The notes below the pieces were generated by a model that was not told the DNA's origin, searched no databases, and saw only the letters and a list, made by a program, of their open reading frames with translations. A stretch of 64,000 nucleotides of DNA from the NCBI GenBank assembly GCA_963930775.1, contig OZ005700.1, forward strand, positions 2,993,476-3,057,475, given 5' to 3'. This document shows, piece by piece, positions 37,536 to 47,600 of this stretch. Made by a program: the position numbers and the translations under genes. This stretch comes from Cliona cf. orientalis. Its lineage: Eukaryota > Porifera > Demospongiae > Clionaida > Clionaidae. Each line of letters starts with the position of its first letter. Position 1 is the first letter of the stretch.

Positions 37536-38652
37536 GTTCTTCTCAGTATGTGAATTTGAAAAGTGAAATCATACCAGTGGTGTTAGATTCTCTCACCTCC
37601 AGCAGGAAGTGATTACAGGCGACAATTGTGCTAATAAGGATGTGTTGTCAAAGAGATTTAATATTCACTTACAGCTACTACTTAATTAACCAAGCTGTTA
37701 ATTTTTGCATGTCGTCTGAATTGTTTAATTTTGAATAAGAAGTGCTTGAGTCTTAAGCTAAACAATAATAAATTATGCTTAAAATTGGGAGCTTTTATGA
37801 AACCCACAAGTGCTTTAGGACTACAAACTTATTAAAATAATATTTTATGCCTTTGGTCTACTTTTGAGGTGGCTGGTCCACCTAGTGTGTAACTGCACTA
37901 AATTATGCATGAGGCCGCTGACACTGATTGACGAGTCAGTACATGCACTATAATAACAATACACCCTAGCTATTTCAGCAACATAATCAGTGAAGTGTTG
38001 AAATATTCTGCTAGGCAGCACTATGCATTTATAGAGATCACAGTTGTAGTGCTCAAATGAGCATGATTGAGTGACACAAATTTTTTGAGAGGCCTGTTTA
38101 GACCGATCTGCATAAGCAACTTTTTATGCATGTGAAAAAAAAATATTTCTCTTTCACGTGCATAAAAAGTTGCTTTATGGTATTAATAATTATTTATGCG
38201 GAAATGTCTGATTGATGCAATTATTAATTCTCCACTTTTCCCAACTCACAGAATCAGTGATAAATCATGCATTGCAAGAGTAGATAATAATAATATTATT
38301 ATTAAGAGACACATGATGCATTCTTGCTATCTCACGCTCCACCCACGATCCGTTAAAGCCCTGCCCATCATGCGGTTTGAACCCACCCCCAAAAGTATAT
38401 TCGGCATCATCATACCTTAACCCCTCATCTGGTAAATTAGGTGCTAACTAATTAGCTAGGCACCTGAATTGGCTGTAGCAAACCTATCCAATACCCAACT
38501 GCCATGCCATAACTCGATGGATCTTCTTGGAGGGTGAACCTGGCCGTGCCGGGAAAGACAGCGGGTAACTACATGCTGCATGAAATGATAGGGGGCAGTT
38601 AATTAATGCTGGAATGGGAATTGGACTAGCAAGAATGTACCTAATGCTCTAG
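37536..38652. other. 5' flank of the membrane-protein gene; one hairpin
   Basis: A possible 5' UTR exon of the minus-strand gene ends near 37598. A foldback at about 38113-38175 pairs GCAACTTTTTATGCATGTGA with its near complement. No coding region is seen. Confidence 0.4.
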
Positions 38653-38702
38653 CCTCGTCCCCAGGCCCCTCCCAACGCGTTGGGAGGGGCCTGGGGACGA
38701 GG
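38653..38702. repeat. Perfect 50-bp palindrome
   Basis: Two 25-nt arms (CCTCGTCCCCAGGCCCCTCC then CAACG) are exact reverse complements meeting at ACGCGT. There is no spacer, and the arms are much more GC-rich than their surroundings. Confidence 0.9.
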
Positions 38703-39069
38703 GTATACTAATGCTCCTATAATACTTGGGGGTGATTAGGGAGGCATGTCCTCCCGACACAGCCCGGCTCAATCACGTCCATCTGGACGGAAAGAATATG
38801 TAACAATAGAGGGAGGGCAGGGCGGGTAAAAGAAGATCTGCAAACCGGCAGCACACAAGTGGGCTGTCAGCGTGGCCAAAACTTGGGGGATGCTGGGCAC
38901 GGTAGTACTAGTGGCGGGTGTGTCGGGGGCAGAAGTGGTAGCAGCGCCAGCTGGTGGTGTGTCTTGGTCGTCAGAGGACATTAGCTACGGAGAGGATGAA
39001 TGTGGATAAATTTTAAAAGAAGATCCGCAAACCGGCAGCACACAACTGAACGTCCAGCCTGTAACACTA

Positions 39070-39129
39070 GTCTCGTGGCCCAGCCCCCTTAAACGTACGT
39101 ACGTTTAGGGGGCTGGGTCACGAGACTAC
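39070..39129. repeat. Near-perfect ~60-bp palindrome
   Basis: It centres on TAAACGTACGTACGTTTA, with GC-rich arms (AGTCTCGTGGCCCAGCCCCC and its complement) differing by one indel and one base. It lies 400 bp from the perfect palindrome and is similar in design (GTCTCGTG/CCTCGTCC ends, CCCC blocks). Confidence 0.85.
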
Positions 39130-39169
39130 CTGTAACACGCGCGAGGTAACGAATCTCGTTATATACAGA

Positions 39170-39265
39170 CTTACTCATTGGTACTTAATCATAGGGGTTC
39201 CCCCAACCCGCTAAGGAGCATCAAATTTAACCCCTTCCGTATGAAATTCCACGCCCTTGCGCTTG
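39170..39265 (+). repeat. Left copy of an inverted repeat bounding the transposon cluster
   Basis: It contains TTACTCATTGGTA.TTAATCA, CCCCCAACC and ATTCCACGCCCTTGCGCT. The reverse complement, about 80% alike by eye, lies at 43950-44045. Confidence 0.65.
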
Positions 39266-39777
39266 CGCTGACGCACACTCTTGACAGCTTTCCATACAGA
39301 AGATATTCTCAGTCCCTACAAAACTAATAATAATAATAATATTATGTCCCTATAAAATTCATAAGGATGTTTATCGTTACAGGTCAGTAGCTACTGCACG
39401 ACAAGGTAGCCTTGCAAAGTTGCCTTAGCTGAGCTCTTGAGTCCTGATCTGCACTGACAGAGGCCAGGTGTGCCTCAGTCCACCTACATGTACTAGTACT
39501 CAAATAGCTACATGTAGCTAGCCACTATGTTGCCGCCCTGGTTCTTTAGAAATTCTCTTGTAAGTTGTTTCACTCTCAAGGACGTCCTGTGGCTCGGACA
39601 CCATGCTTTGAGTCCTGGTGATATTAGCTAAATTAAGTGTCTTTTTATCAGAGCTGTTTCCATGTCTCCAAGGTACTCTTTGCTCAGGAGGTTTCGTATC
39701 TTACTTTAATAACTGTAGCCATGTTGTCTCAGCTGGCCGCAGTAAGATATGAAATCTCCTAGTCTCCTGGCTTTTAA

Positions 39778-40776
39778 GGTACCATTAAATTGCGTGGGCG
39801 TGAGGTGGGGGATATGACACCTAAACCACATCAAAGTCATTAGTGAGGTGCATGTTGTGTAACCACGCCCTTTTAATTGCACAGGTCTCAGGGGTGTGGC
39901 TGCTAGAGCCGGAAGTGTTCATTTAATATCCTCCATGGACCGGAAGCCGAGCCGGAAGGGAGGGGCCAGGCCACGCCCAAAACAGCCCCACCCTGTTCCC
40001 CAAGGACCACCATTCTCAATCAAGTGCCTACTAACCACCGGATGTCCACCGGAAGCCCACAATCAATCGCAATTAAAACACACAGCTTCCTCAAGGCCAA
40101 AACACACACAAACACTTGGAGGCCGTTCTGCCACACCGCCCACGCAAGAGCTCACCTCATTTCCTGTGTGGGCGGAGTAACAACACGTCATCGCAACCAC
40201 ATCCGCTTCAAACCATCGTCAGCTTCCGTCCAGCCGTACAGGCCCCTCGATCGCACCGCCGTACAGTGCCTCATTAACAGACATGGCCTCACCTTTGACC
40301 TCCTGCCACGCCCCCAAAGCCTCCTCGCGGGGTTCAAAGGTCACCACCGCAGCCGGGACACGCCCACCTATCGCCGAGGCCAAGTCCCAGGCGCCGATGT
40401 CCAAGCACTGGCCCGTGAAGCCACGCCCAATCGGAAGCAATAAAACCTGCATTAACGCACACGCACACACTCCACACAGTGCCAGGAACACGCCCACATG
40501 CTTAATTAGGCCTAATAAGCTTTTTTTTTTAAGTCGTTGCGGTTAATAGTTAAGAAAGAATGCTTTGATCTTGCTTTGATGTGGGCAATTACCGGCCTTT
40601 TCTTCAGGGGCCACTTCCGGTCGCTAATTACACGCGCATAATCATCCCTGGCCGATTCTGGACACGCCCACCTTCGACCAAAAGCACTCGTATGGCCTCT
40701 TCGGCCACGCCCCTTCACGATTCGCTAATTGAATTAGCCATTCCTGACGCTCACGCCCACGCAATTAAATGGTACC
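39778..40776 (+). mobile_element. TTAA-flanked TIR element, unit 1 of 3
   Basis: The left end GGTACCATTAAATTGCGTGG and the right end mirror each other (CCACGCAATTAAATGGTACC). TTAA lies at 39774-39777 and 40777-40780. It has a short poly-T inside. The frames shared by all three units (94, 139, 98 residues) show no known domain and are not called as genes. TTAA duplication is the mark of piggyBac-type transposition, so this is probably a non-autonomous relative. Confidence 0.8.
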
Positions 40777-40780
40777 TTAA

Positions 40781-41518
40781 GGTACCATTAAATTGCGTGG
40801 GCGTGAGGTGGGGGATATGACACCTAAACCACATCAGTCATTAGTGAGGTGCATGTTGTGTAACCACGCCCTTTTAATTGCACAGGTCTCAGGGGTGTGG
40901 CTGCTAGAGCCGGAAGTGTTCATTTAATATCCTCCATGGACCGGAAGCCGAGCCGGAAGGGAGGGGCCAGGCCACACCCAAAACAGCCCCACCCTGTTCC
41001 CCAAGGACCACCATTCTCAATCAAGTGCCTACTAACCACCGGATGTCCACCGGAAGCCCACAATCAATCCCAATTAAAACACACAGCTTCCTCAAGGCCA
41101 AAACACACACAAACACTTGGAGGCCGTTCTGCCACACCGCCCACGCAAGAGCTCACCTCATTTCCTGTGTGGGCGGAGTAACAACACGTCATCGCAACCA
41201 CATCCGCTTCAAACCATCGTCAGCTTCCGTCCAGCCGTACAGGCCCCTCGATCGCACCGCCGTACAGTGCCTCATTAACAGACATGGCCTCACCTTTGAC
41301 CTCCTGCCACGCCCCCAAAGCCTCCTCGCGGGGTTCAAAGGTCACCACCGCTTCCGGGACACGCCCACCTATCGCCGAGGCCAAGTCCCAGGCGCCGATG
41401 TCCAAGCACTGGCCCGTGAAGCCACGCCCAATCGGAAGCAATAAAACCTGCATTAACGCACACGCACACACTCCACACAGTGCCAGCAACACGCCCACAT
41501 GCTTAATTAGGCCCAATA

Positions 41519-41552
<34 letters not shown>

Positions 41553-41795
41553 TCGTTGCGGTTAATAGTTAAGAAAGAATGCTTTGATCTTGCTTTGATG
41601 TGGGCAATTACCGGCCTTTTCTTCAGGGGCCACTTCCGGTCGCTAATTACACGCGCATAATCATCCCTGGCCGATTCTGGACACGCCCACCTTCGACCAA
41701 AAGCACTCGTATGGCCTCTTCGGCCACGCCCCTTCACGATTCGCTAATTGAATTAGCCATTCCTGACGCTCACGCCCACGCAATTAAATGGTACC
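40781..41795 (+). mobile_element. TTAA-flanked TIR element, unit 2 of 3
   Basis: Nearly identical to unit 1 except for a handful of bases and a poly-T of about 29. It is flanked by TTAA at 40777-40780 and 41796-41799, each shared with a neighbouring unit. Confidence 0.8.
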
Positions 41796-41799
41796 TTAA

Positions 41800-42813
41800 G
41801 GTACCATTAAATTGCGTGGGCGTGAGGTGGGGGATATGACACCTAAACCACATCAAAGTCATTAGTGAGGTGCATGTTGTGTAACCACGCCCTTTTAATT
41901 GCACAGGTCTCAGGGGTGTGGCTGCTAGAGCCGGAAGTGTTCATTTAATATCCTCCATGGACCGGAAGCCGAGCCGGAAGGGAGGGGCCAGGCCACACCC
42001 AAAACAGCCCCACCCTGTTCCCCAAGGACCACCATTCTCAATCAAGTGCCTACTAACCACCGGATGTCCACCGGAAGCCCACAATCAATCCCAATTAAAA
42101 CACACAGCTTCCTCAAGGCCAAAACACACACAAACACTTGGAGGCCGTTCTGCCACACCGCCCACGCAAGAGCTCACCTCATTTCCTGTGTGGGCGGAGT
42201 AACAACACGTCATCGCAACCACATCCGCTTCAAACCATCGTCAGCTTCCGTCCAGCCGTACAGGCCCCTCGATCGCACCGCCGTACAGTGCCTCATTAAC
42301 AGACATGGCCTCACCTTTGACCTCCTGCCACGCCCCCAAAGCCTCCTCGCGGGGTTCAAAGGTCACCACCGCTTCCGGGACACGCCCACCTATCGCCGAG
42401 GCCAAGTCCCAGGCGCCGATGTCCAAGCACTGGCCCGTGAAGCCACGCCCAATCGGAAGCAATAAAACCTGCATTAACGCACACGCACACACTCCACACA
42501 GTGCCAGCAACACGCCCACATGCTTAATTAGGCCCAATAAGCTTTTTTTTTTTTTTTTTTTTTTTTTTTGTCGTTGCGGTTAATAGTTAAGAAAGAATGC
42601 TTTGATCTTGCTTTGATGTGGGCAATTACCGGCCTTTTCTTCAGGGGCCACTTCCGGTCGCTAATTACACGCGCATAATCATCCCTGGCCGATTCTGGAC
42701 ACGCCCACCTTCGACCAAAAGCACTCGTATGGCCTCTTCGGCCACGCCCCCTCACGATTCGCTAATTGAATTAGCCATTCCTGACGCTCACGCCCACGCA
42801 ATTAAATGGTACC
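41800..42813 (+). mobile_element. TTAA-flanked TIR element, unit 3 of 3
   Basis: Nearly identical to unit 2, with poly-T about 27 and AGTCG shortened after it. It is flanked by TTAA at 41796-41799 and 42814-42817. The right flank (TTAATATATTTG) is unique sequence. Confidence 0.8.
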
Positions 42814-42975
42814 TTAATATATTTGAGGAGTCTAGCAGACTCTGTAGCGAAAAGCTTCAACATTTGGCATCCTGGCCCAGGCAGAATTATATCTATATTG
42901 AGCAGCTGAATCACCTTTCATGGTTTCGATAAACCCAGTGAAGATAGAAGTTGGGGGTGGATGAGATACAAACTA

Positions 42976-43771
42976 CGGTGGCCGAGAAGGACACTGCCGC
43001 GGCGGCCAAAGCCGCCGTGGGCCGCACAAAAGCCGCCGTTGGCCGCCAAAGGGCCGCCCATCGGCTGCGGCTGGCCGCCGCGGCTCAGCCGCGCCCGCCA
43101 ATCTGTTTGAAAATCGATTCTCTAGCTTACAACTGGTTAATTAGACTATTATCCCGCACGCATGCGCAAGCGGTCAGTTTGTCAGTCTGTCTTTGTCATC
43201 TCCGCACGATATGCATAGACATCTGGGCACAGTGGGTTATAACGGAGATCAAATACAACAAAGAAACGGACTCGGCCTCGTTTGGATTCGATCGATACCG
43301 GGTACAGGGGCTAAAATGTTTGTTGGTCACTCCTATCAACCGCGTGCTTTTTGCCCACGCGCACGCAGTACTAACTTACCAGACCACGCCCACCGCAGCG
43401 TTTAAGCGCACGCTCGATATCTGCTAAGCACAAGAACGATCACCACTGATAAAGAAAGGGTGGTATACGTTATATAAACCTTTCCCTCTCGATTACCCCC
43501 ACCGCAGCGTTTAGTTATTAGCTAATAATAATAATTTTTTTTTTTTCTGACAAACACGCGGAGGGCTGAGTAAACGCAATGATCTTGACCACACCTAACG
43601 TTGTTCAGTTAACCATTCGTGAACTGAATATAGATTTTAAATTTTTGGCGGGCGCGGCTGAGCCGCGGCGGCCAGCCGCAGCCGATGGGCGGCCCTTAGG
43701 CGGCCAACGGCGGCTTTCGGGCGGCCCCAACGCGGCTTGGGCCGCCGCGGCAGTGTCCCTCTCGGCCACCG
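42976..43771. mobile_element. GC-rich foldback element flanked by TA
   Basis: Ends CGGTGGCCGAGAAGGACACT and AGTGTCCCTCTCGGCCACCG. Arms of about 125 bp made of GGCCGCC-type repeats pair almost fully (42976-43100 with 43645-43771). TA flanks both sides (42974-42975, 43772-43773). The 158- and 75-residue frames across the arms are low-complexity by-products. Confidence 0.8.
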
Positions 43772-43949
43772 TAACAAACACAGCATTGCCTACCTCCACC
43801 ACCTAATGGATTTCATATCGAGTCGAGATTTCTGGAAGATTTGAAGCTCCAGAGATGGCAAAACAGCATCCAGTCGTCTCCGTCTAGCTACTTAATAAAA
43901 TCCTAGAGACTATAAATATAAGCATGTGATTTCTATTGAACATAGACTA

Positions 43950-44045
43950 TCAGAGCGCAAGGGCGTGGAATTCCATACGAAAGTGGTTAAACTTGATGCG
44001 CATTGGCAGGTTGGGGGACACCCTGTGATTAAATACCAATGAGTA
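43950..44045 (-). repeat. Right copy of the inverted repeat bounding the cluster
   Basis: Mirror of 39170-39265: AGCGCAAGGGCGTGGAATTC, GGTTGGGGG, TACCAATGAGTAAG. The two copies enclose about 4.7 kb of nested elements. Confidence 0.65.
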
Positions 44046-44159
44046 AGTCGAGATTCGAGGTAACTGTTGGCTAACTGCGCATACGTTTACATAAATAGGT
44101 AATGGTCGCCAAGATGCATAACGCGCGCGTCGACTCCGCTGGCGTTTAACTTCATGTAC

Positions 44160-44604
44160 TTAGTATAACGGGTAATTTTCGTGGGGTGCTTATTTTCGTG
44201 GTTGACTTGGCAGTCACGAATTTTCCCACCCACGAAAATTAATGCCTACGGCTCGGCCTACGGTGATATGGTACTATGCGAGTCCGTGATGAGGGGAGGG
44301 GCCACAAACATCGTGGCAGCGCGGCCGACACTTTCCAGTGTTTAATAGCAAGCAACAGTAGCCACTGTCATCCAGCTGAAGGCGTCTTCGACACTAATAT
44401 TCTTCTATCTCATGCAAGTCTCTGTATAATTATAGGTATGGCTTAGTATTAAACAAAGAAGATCGCCAGCGCGTGTATCGATTACATCATCGCTTGCGCA
44501 CGCCCCTTGCGGCATGCCCTGGACTGGTTGCTGTTCAAGTAAAACCACGAAAATTTTGAGGGCCTTTTCGGACTTTCCACGAACGCCACGGTATTAAAAT
44601 ACCC
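44160..44604. other. 5' flank of the kinase-Kelch gene with TTTTCGTGG repeats
   Basis: Both ends carry related motifs (GGGTAATTTTCGTGGGG near 44170; CCACGGTATTAAAATACCC just before the ATG), and CACGAAAATT recurs inside. It may be an old inverted-repeat element that now forms the promoter or 5' UTR. The pairing is weak. Confidence 0.35.
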
Positions 44605-47600
44605 ATGGCTCTGCAACGAGCAACGTTCACTGGGTTTGATCCCTACAAGCTGACTGGAATTAGAGTGACAGATCGAAAGCTGGGGCATGGCTCTTATGCT
44701 ACTGTGCTAGAACTAGATTACACGGGACTGAAATGTGCTGGCAAGAAGATCCATGAACTGCTGCTAGAGCAGGGAGATACCAGCTACATTGTTCGCAGAT
44801 TTGAGGAAGAATGTCATCTACTCAGTCAAGTACGCCATCCCAACATTGTTCAGTTTCTGGGAGTCTGTTTCCAACAAGGAGTGCAAGCACCCATCCTAGT
44901 CATGGAGTTTCTCCCCACCAACCTCACCTCCTGCATTGAGCAATATGGTATTCTCCCAAAGGATATCAGCTACTCCATCCTTCATGACGTGGCTCTGGGG
45001 TTATGCTACCTCCACAGCCAAACTCCTCCCATCATTCATCGAGATCTCTCTTCCAACAATGTCCTCCTCACACCCAACATGACAGCCAAGATCTCTGATC
45101 TGGGTGTGGCCAGGATCCTCAACCTGACCCCAATACAGGTCAGTCGCATGACTCAGACTCCTGGCACCCCTGCCTTCATGCCACCAGAGGTGATGGTAGC
45201 CAACCCCAAATATGACACAAGTGTTGATGAGTTTTCTTACGGCATTATGATGATCCATATGTTCAGTGGTCTATGGCCAGATCCACAGGTTGGACCAAAT
45301 CGTACAGAATCTGATGGTAGGCTGATTCCAGTCACAGAAGCTGAACGACGTGAGGTGTTCCTTCAAGCAATTGGAAATGATCATCCTCTGATGGATCTCA
45401 TTCTAAAGTGTGTCAATAACCACATCCAGGCTAGAGCCCATGCCAATGAGATTGTGGGGCGACTAGCAGAGATGGTGTTGCAGTTTCCTGCCTCCTTTGC
45501 CAATCAAGTGGAAATACTGAGACAAATCGAAATGGCTGAAGAGGAGAAAAAAGCTTTGATTGAGGAGGGAAAGAGAAAAGAGAAAGCACTTGAAAGACAT
45601 CAATTGCTTCTTGAAATTTCCAATGAAAAATCTCGAACAAAGGAATTGGAAATTGCATCAGAAACTAATAGACTTAGTAAGCTCCATTCCATTGAAGTAG
45701 AGCATTTGCAATTGCAAGTCAGAGATCTGACTTCACAAAATAGCCTTCTCAGCAGTCAACTTGAAATAAGAAATTCAGAGATTGAGTTAAGGAGTAAGGC
45801 CTTAATGGAGAAAGACACTGTAATCTTGGGGATGAGTGAACAGCTCACAAAAGCAAGAGAATACCTAGGAGCTAACAATCCAGTAAGTGATTGTACTACA
45901 TTTGACCTGTCTATGAATCACATTGTTACCCCGCGCAGGTAATGTAATCAGTTGTGTCATTGTCGTTTAATAGCACTGACAAAAATTGGCATGACTCGAT
46001 GTCTATAGGCACCTGAACGACTCGTATACGTAAGCACAACGAATCAATCGAATTTTGTGAAAAACTGGTTTTAGTGTGCTTCAAATCAAGGGATATGCTT
46101 CCGGAGTGCCATAAATCAAGCTTTTTGTTGGCCATCACAGGGCCGTAGGAAGCAAATTTTGAGTGGTCAGGCCCGTCATTGGTAGAGAGATTGTGACTAC
46201 ATAATACGATTATTGCTTTGCTGGGGCATGCAAGGTGCACATAGCACCAATGACCTTTACCGAAAATCAACCAGAACAGTGGTTAGGCCATGGCCTGACC
46301 AGCCTGACTGGCTCCTACGGCCTTGCGTCATAGCTATTCTTATCGACAGTGCCTACTCAATACATAATGTATGCAGGCTGTGTGCTTTTTACTCATGCGC
46401 ACAATAAGTGGCCTGGAATGTTCTAAATATTGCTCTTGACATAATATTATAGTAGCGCTATAGAGTTTGGCCGCTGCTAGCTATCCGCTGACTGAAATGT
46501 GATGCTCTATGGAACCGAATCAGAATGTAAGATAGCTATATATAGTAACTAAGTTTATTACAATGTAAGTAGTACAGTGGAACCTGCCTCTGCGGTCACC
46601 TGATTAAGGCGGTCACCTCCTTAATACAGCCACATCCTGGATAAGACGGTGTTTACACTAGTACAAATTAGCCTGCCTATAGTGGCCACTGTAGGACAGC
46701 CCCCAGGGAAACCCCACTTGGCTGCCAAGTGCAACTTGTGGATTTATTAGACCTCCTGCTAATCCATCAGGTCAGCTCTTTTAGGATCAACAGCTTACCA
46801 GAGAGGATGCTTTCTGTACTATAGGGGCACACAATACAACATGCATACATGTATATAGCTAGCTTGAATATTTGATAACTAGAGCTCTGTAGAACACATA
46901 CTGTAACAGTGTTCTCCTAAGGCATGTCGGCCCAACAAGCCTTCAGAGGTTGGTAAATTTCTATTCAGTTATCTAACCACACCACACCACACACCATAAC
47001 CCCTGATGGTAAGTATAATAGCTATTAAATGCGCAATAATACTGCTGCATACATGGTGCATAACAATTAAAGTATGTCATTGAATCCAATTAATTTTATT
47101 ACAGAAGAGCTATAATACTTATGCATTACGTTTGCAACCACTTAGGCCGCACTTCTCCTACAAGCCACACCCCCTATGTTTTGCATATTGCAGCCACCTC
47201 TCTAATGTAGCCACAGATATTTGGCCTAATGGTGACCGTTTTAGACAGGTTCCACTGTAGCAGTTCATGTCTTCCTAGTCTCAGAGGGGTAGGAAGTAAT
47301 AAAAAGTGGGGGCATACAAACAGATGCAAGATAGGTTGGGGCCGAAGGCCCCTGCTGCTTGCAGGGGTCTGGGGGCATGCTCTCCCAGAAAATTTTGAGA
47401 TTTTAGGTATTACCAGATGCTTTCTGAGGTATTTTGGGACTAAAATTTGAATCAGTTACTCCTGTGTAATTAGGCTCGTTCAGGCAGTAAAAAAATTTAC
47501 TTCAACAATTGAGCAACTGCTAACAGATATCTGTATGGACAATGTAGATTAGGTAGTCATTAGGCAGAGGGTAGGGTTTAGGGTTTGGGTTGGAACAATA

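Noticed and set aside
39070..39129. Palindromes as a rho-independent terminator or CRISPR-like repeat
   Set aside because: The window is eukaryotic, there is no spacer array and no T-run follows; better seen as hairpin DNA elements.
39896..42932. Repeated open frames (about 94, 139, 98, 92 and 79 residues) in three identical sets
   Set aside because: They recur because the DNA unit recurs. They overlap in several frames on both strands, have no domain and run into poly-T. They are not genes.
42951..43427. 158-residue frame with Ala/Arg-rich start
   Set aside because: It spans a GC-rich foldback arm and its loop; composition explains the open frame.
44605..45882. Reading the kinase as a pseudokinase because DFG is DLG
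   Set aside because: The Asp and Gly of that motif, the HRD Asp and the VAIK-type Lys are all present, so activity is still expected.
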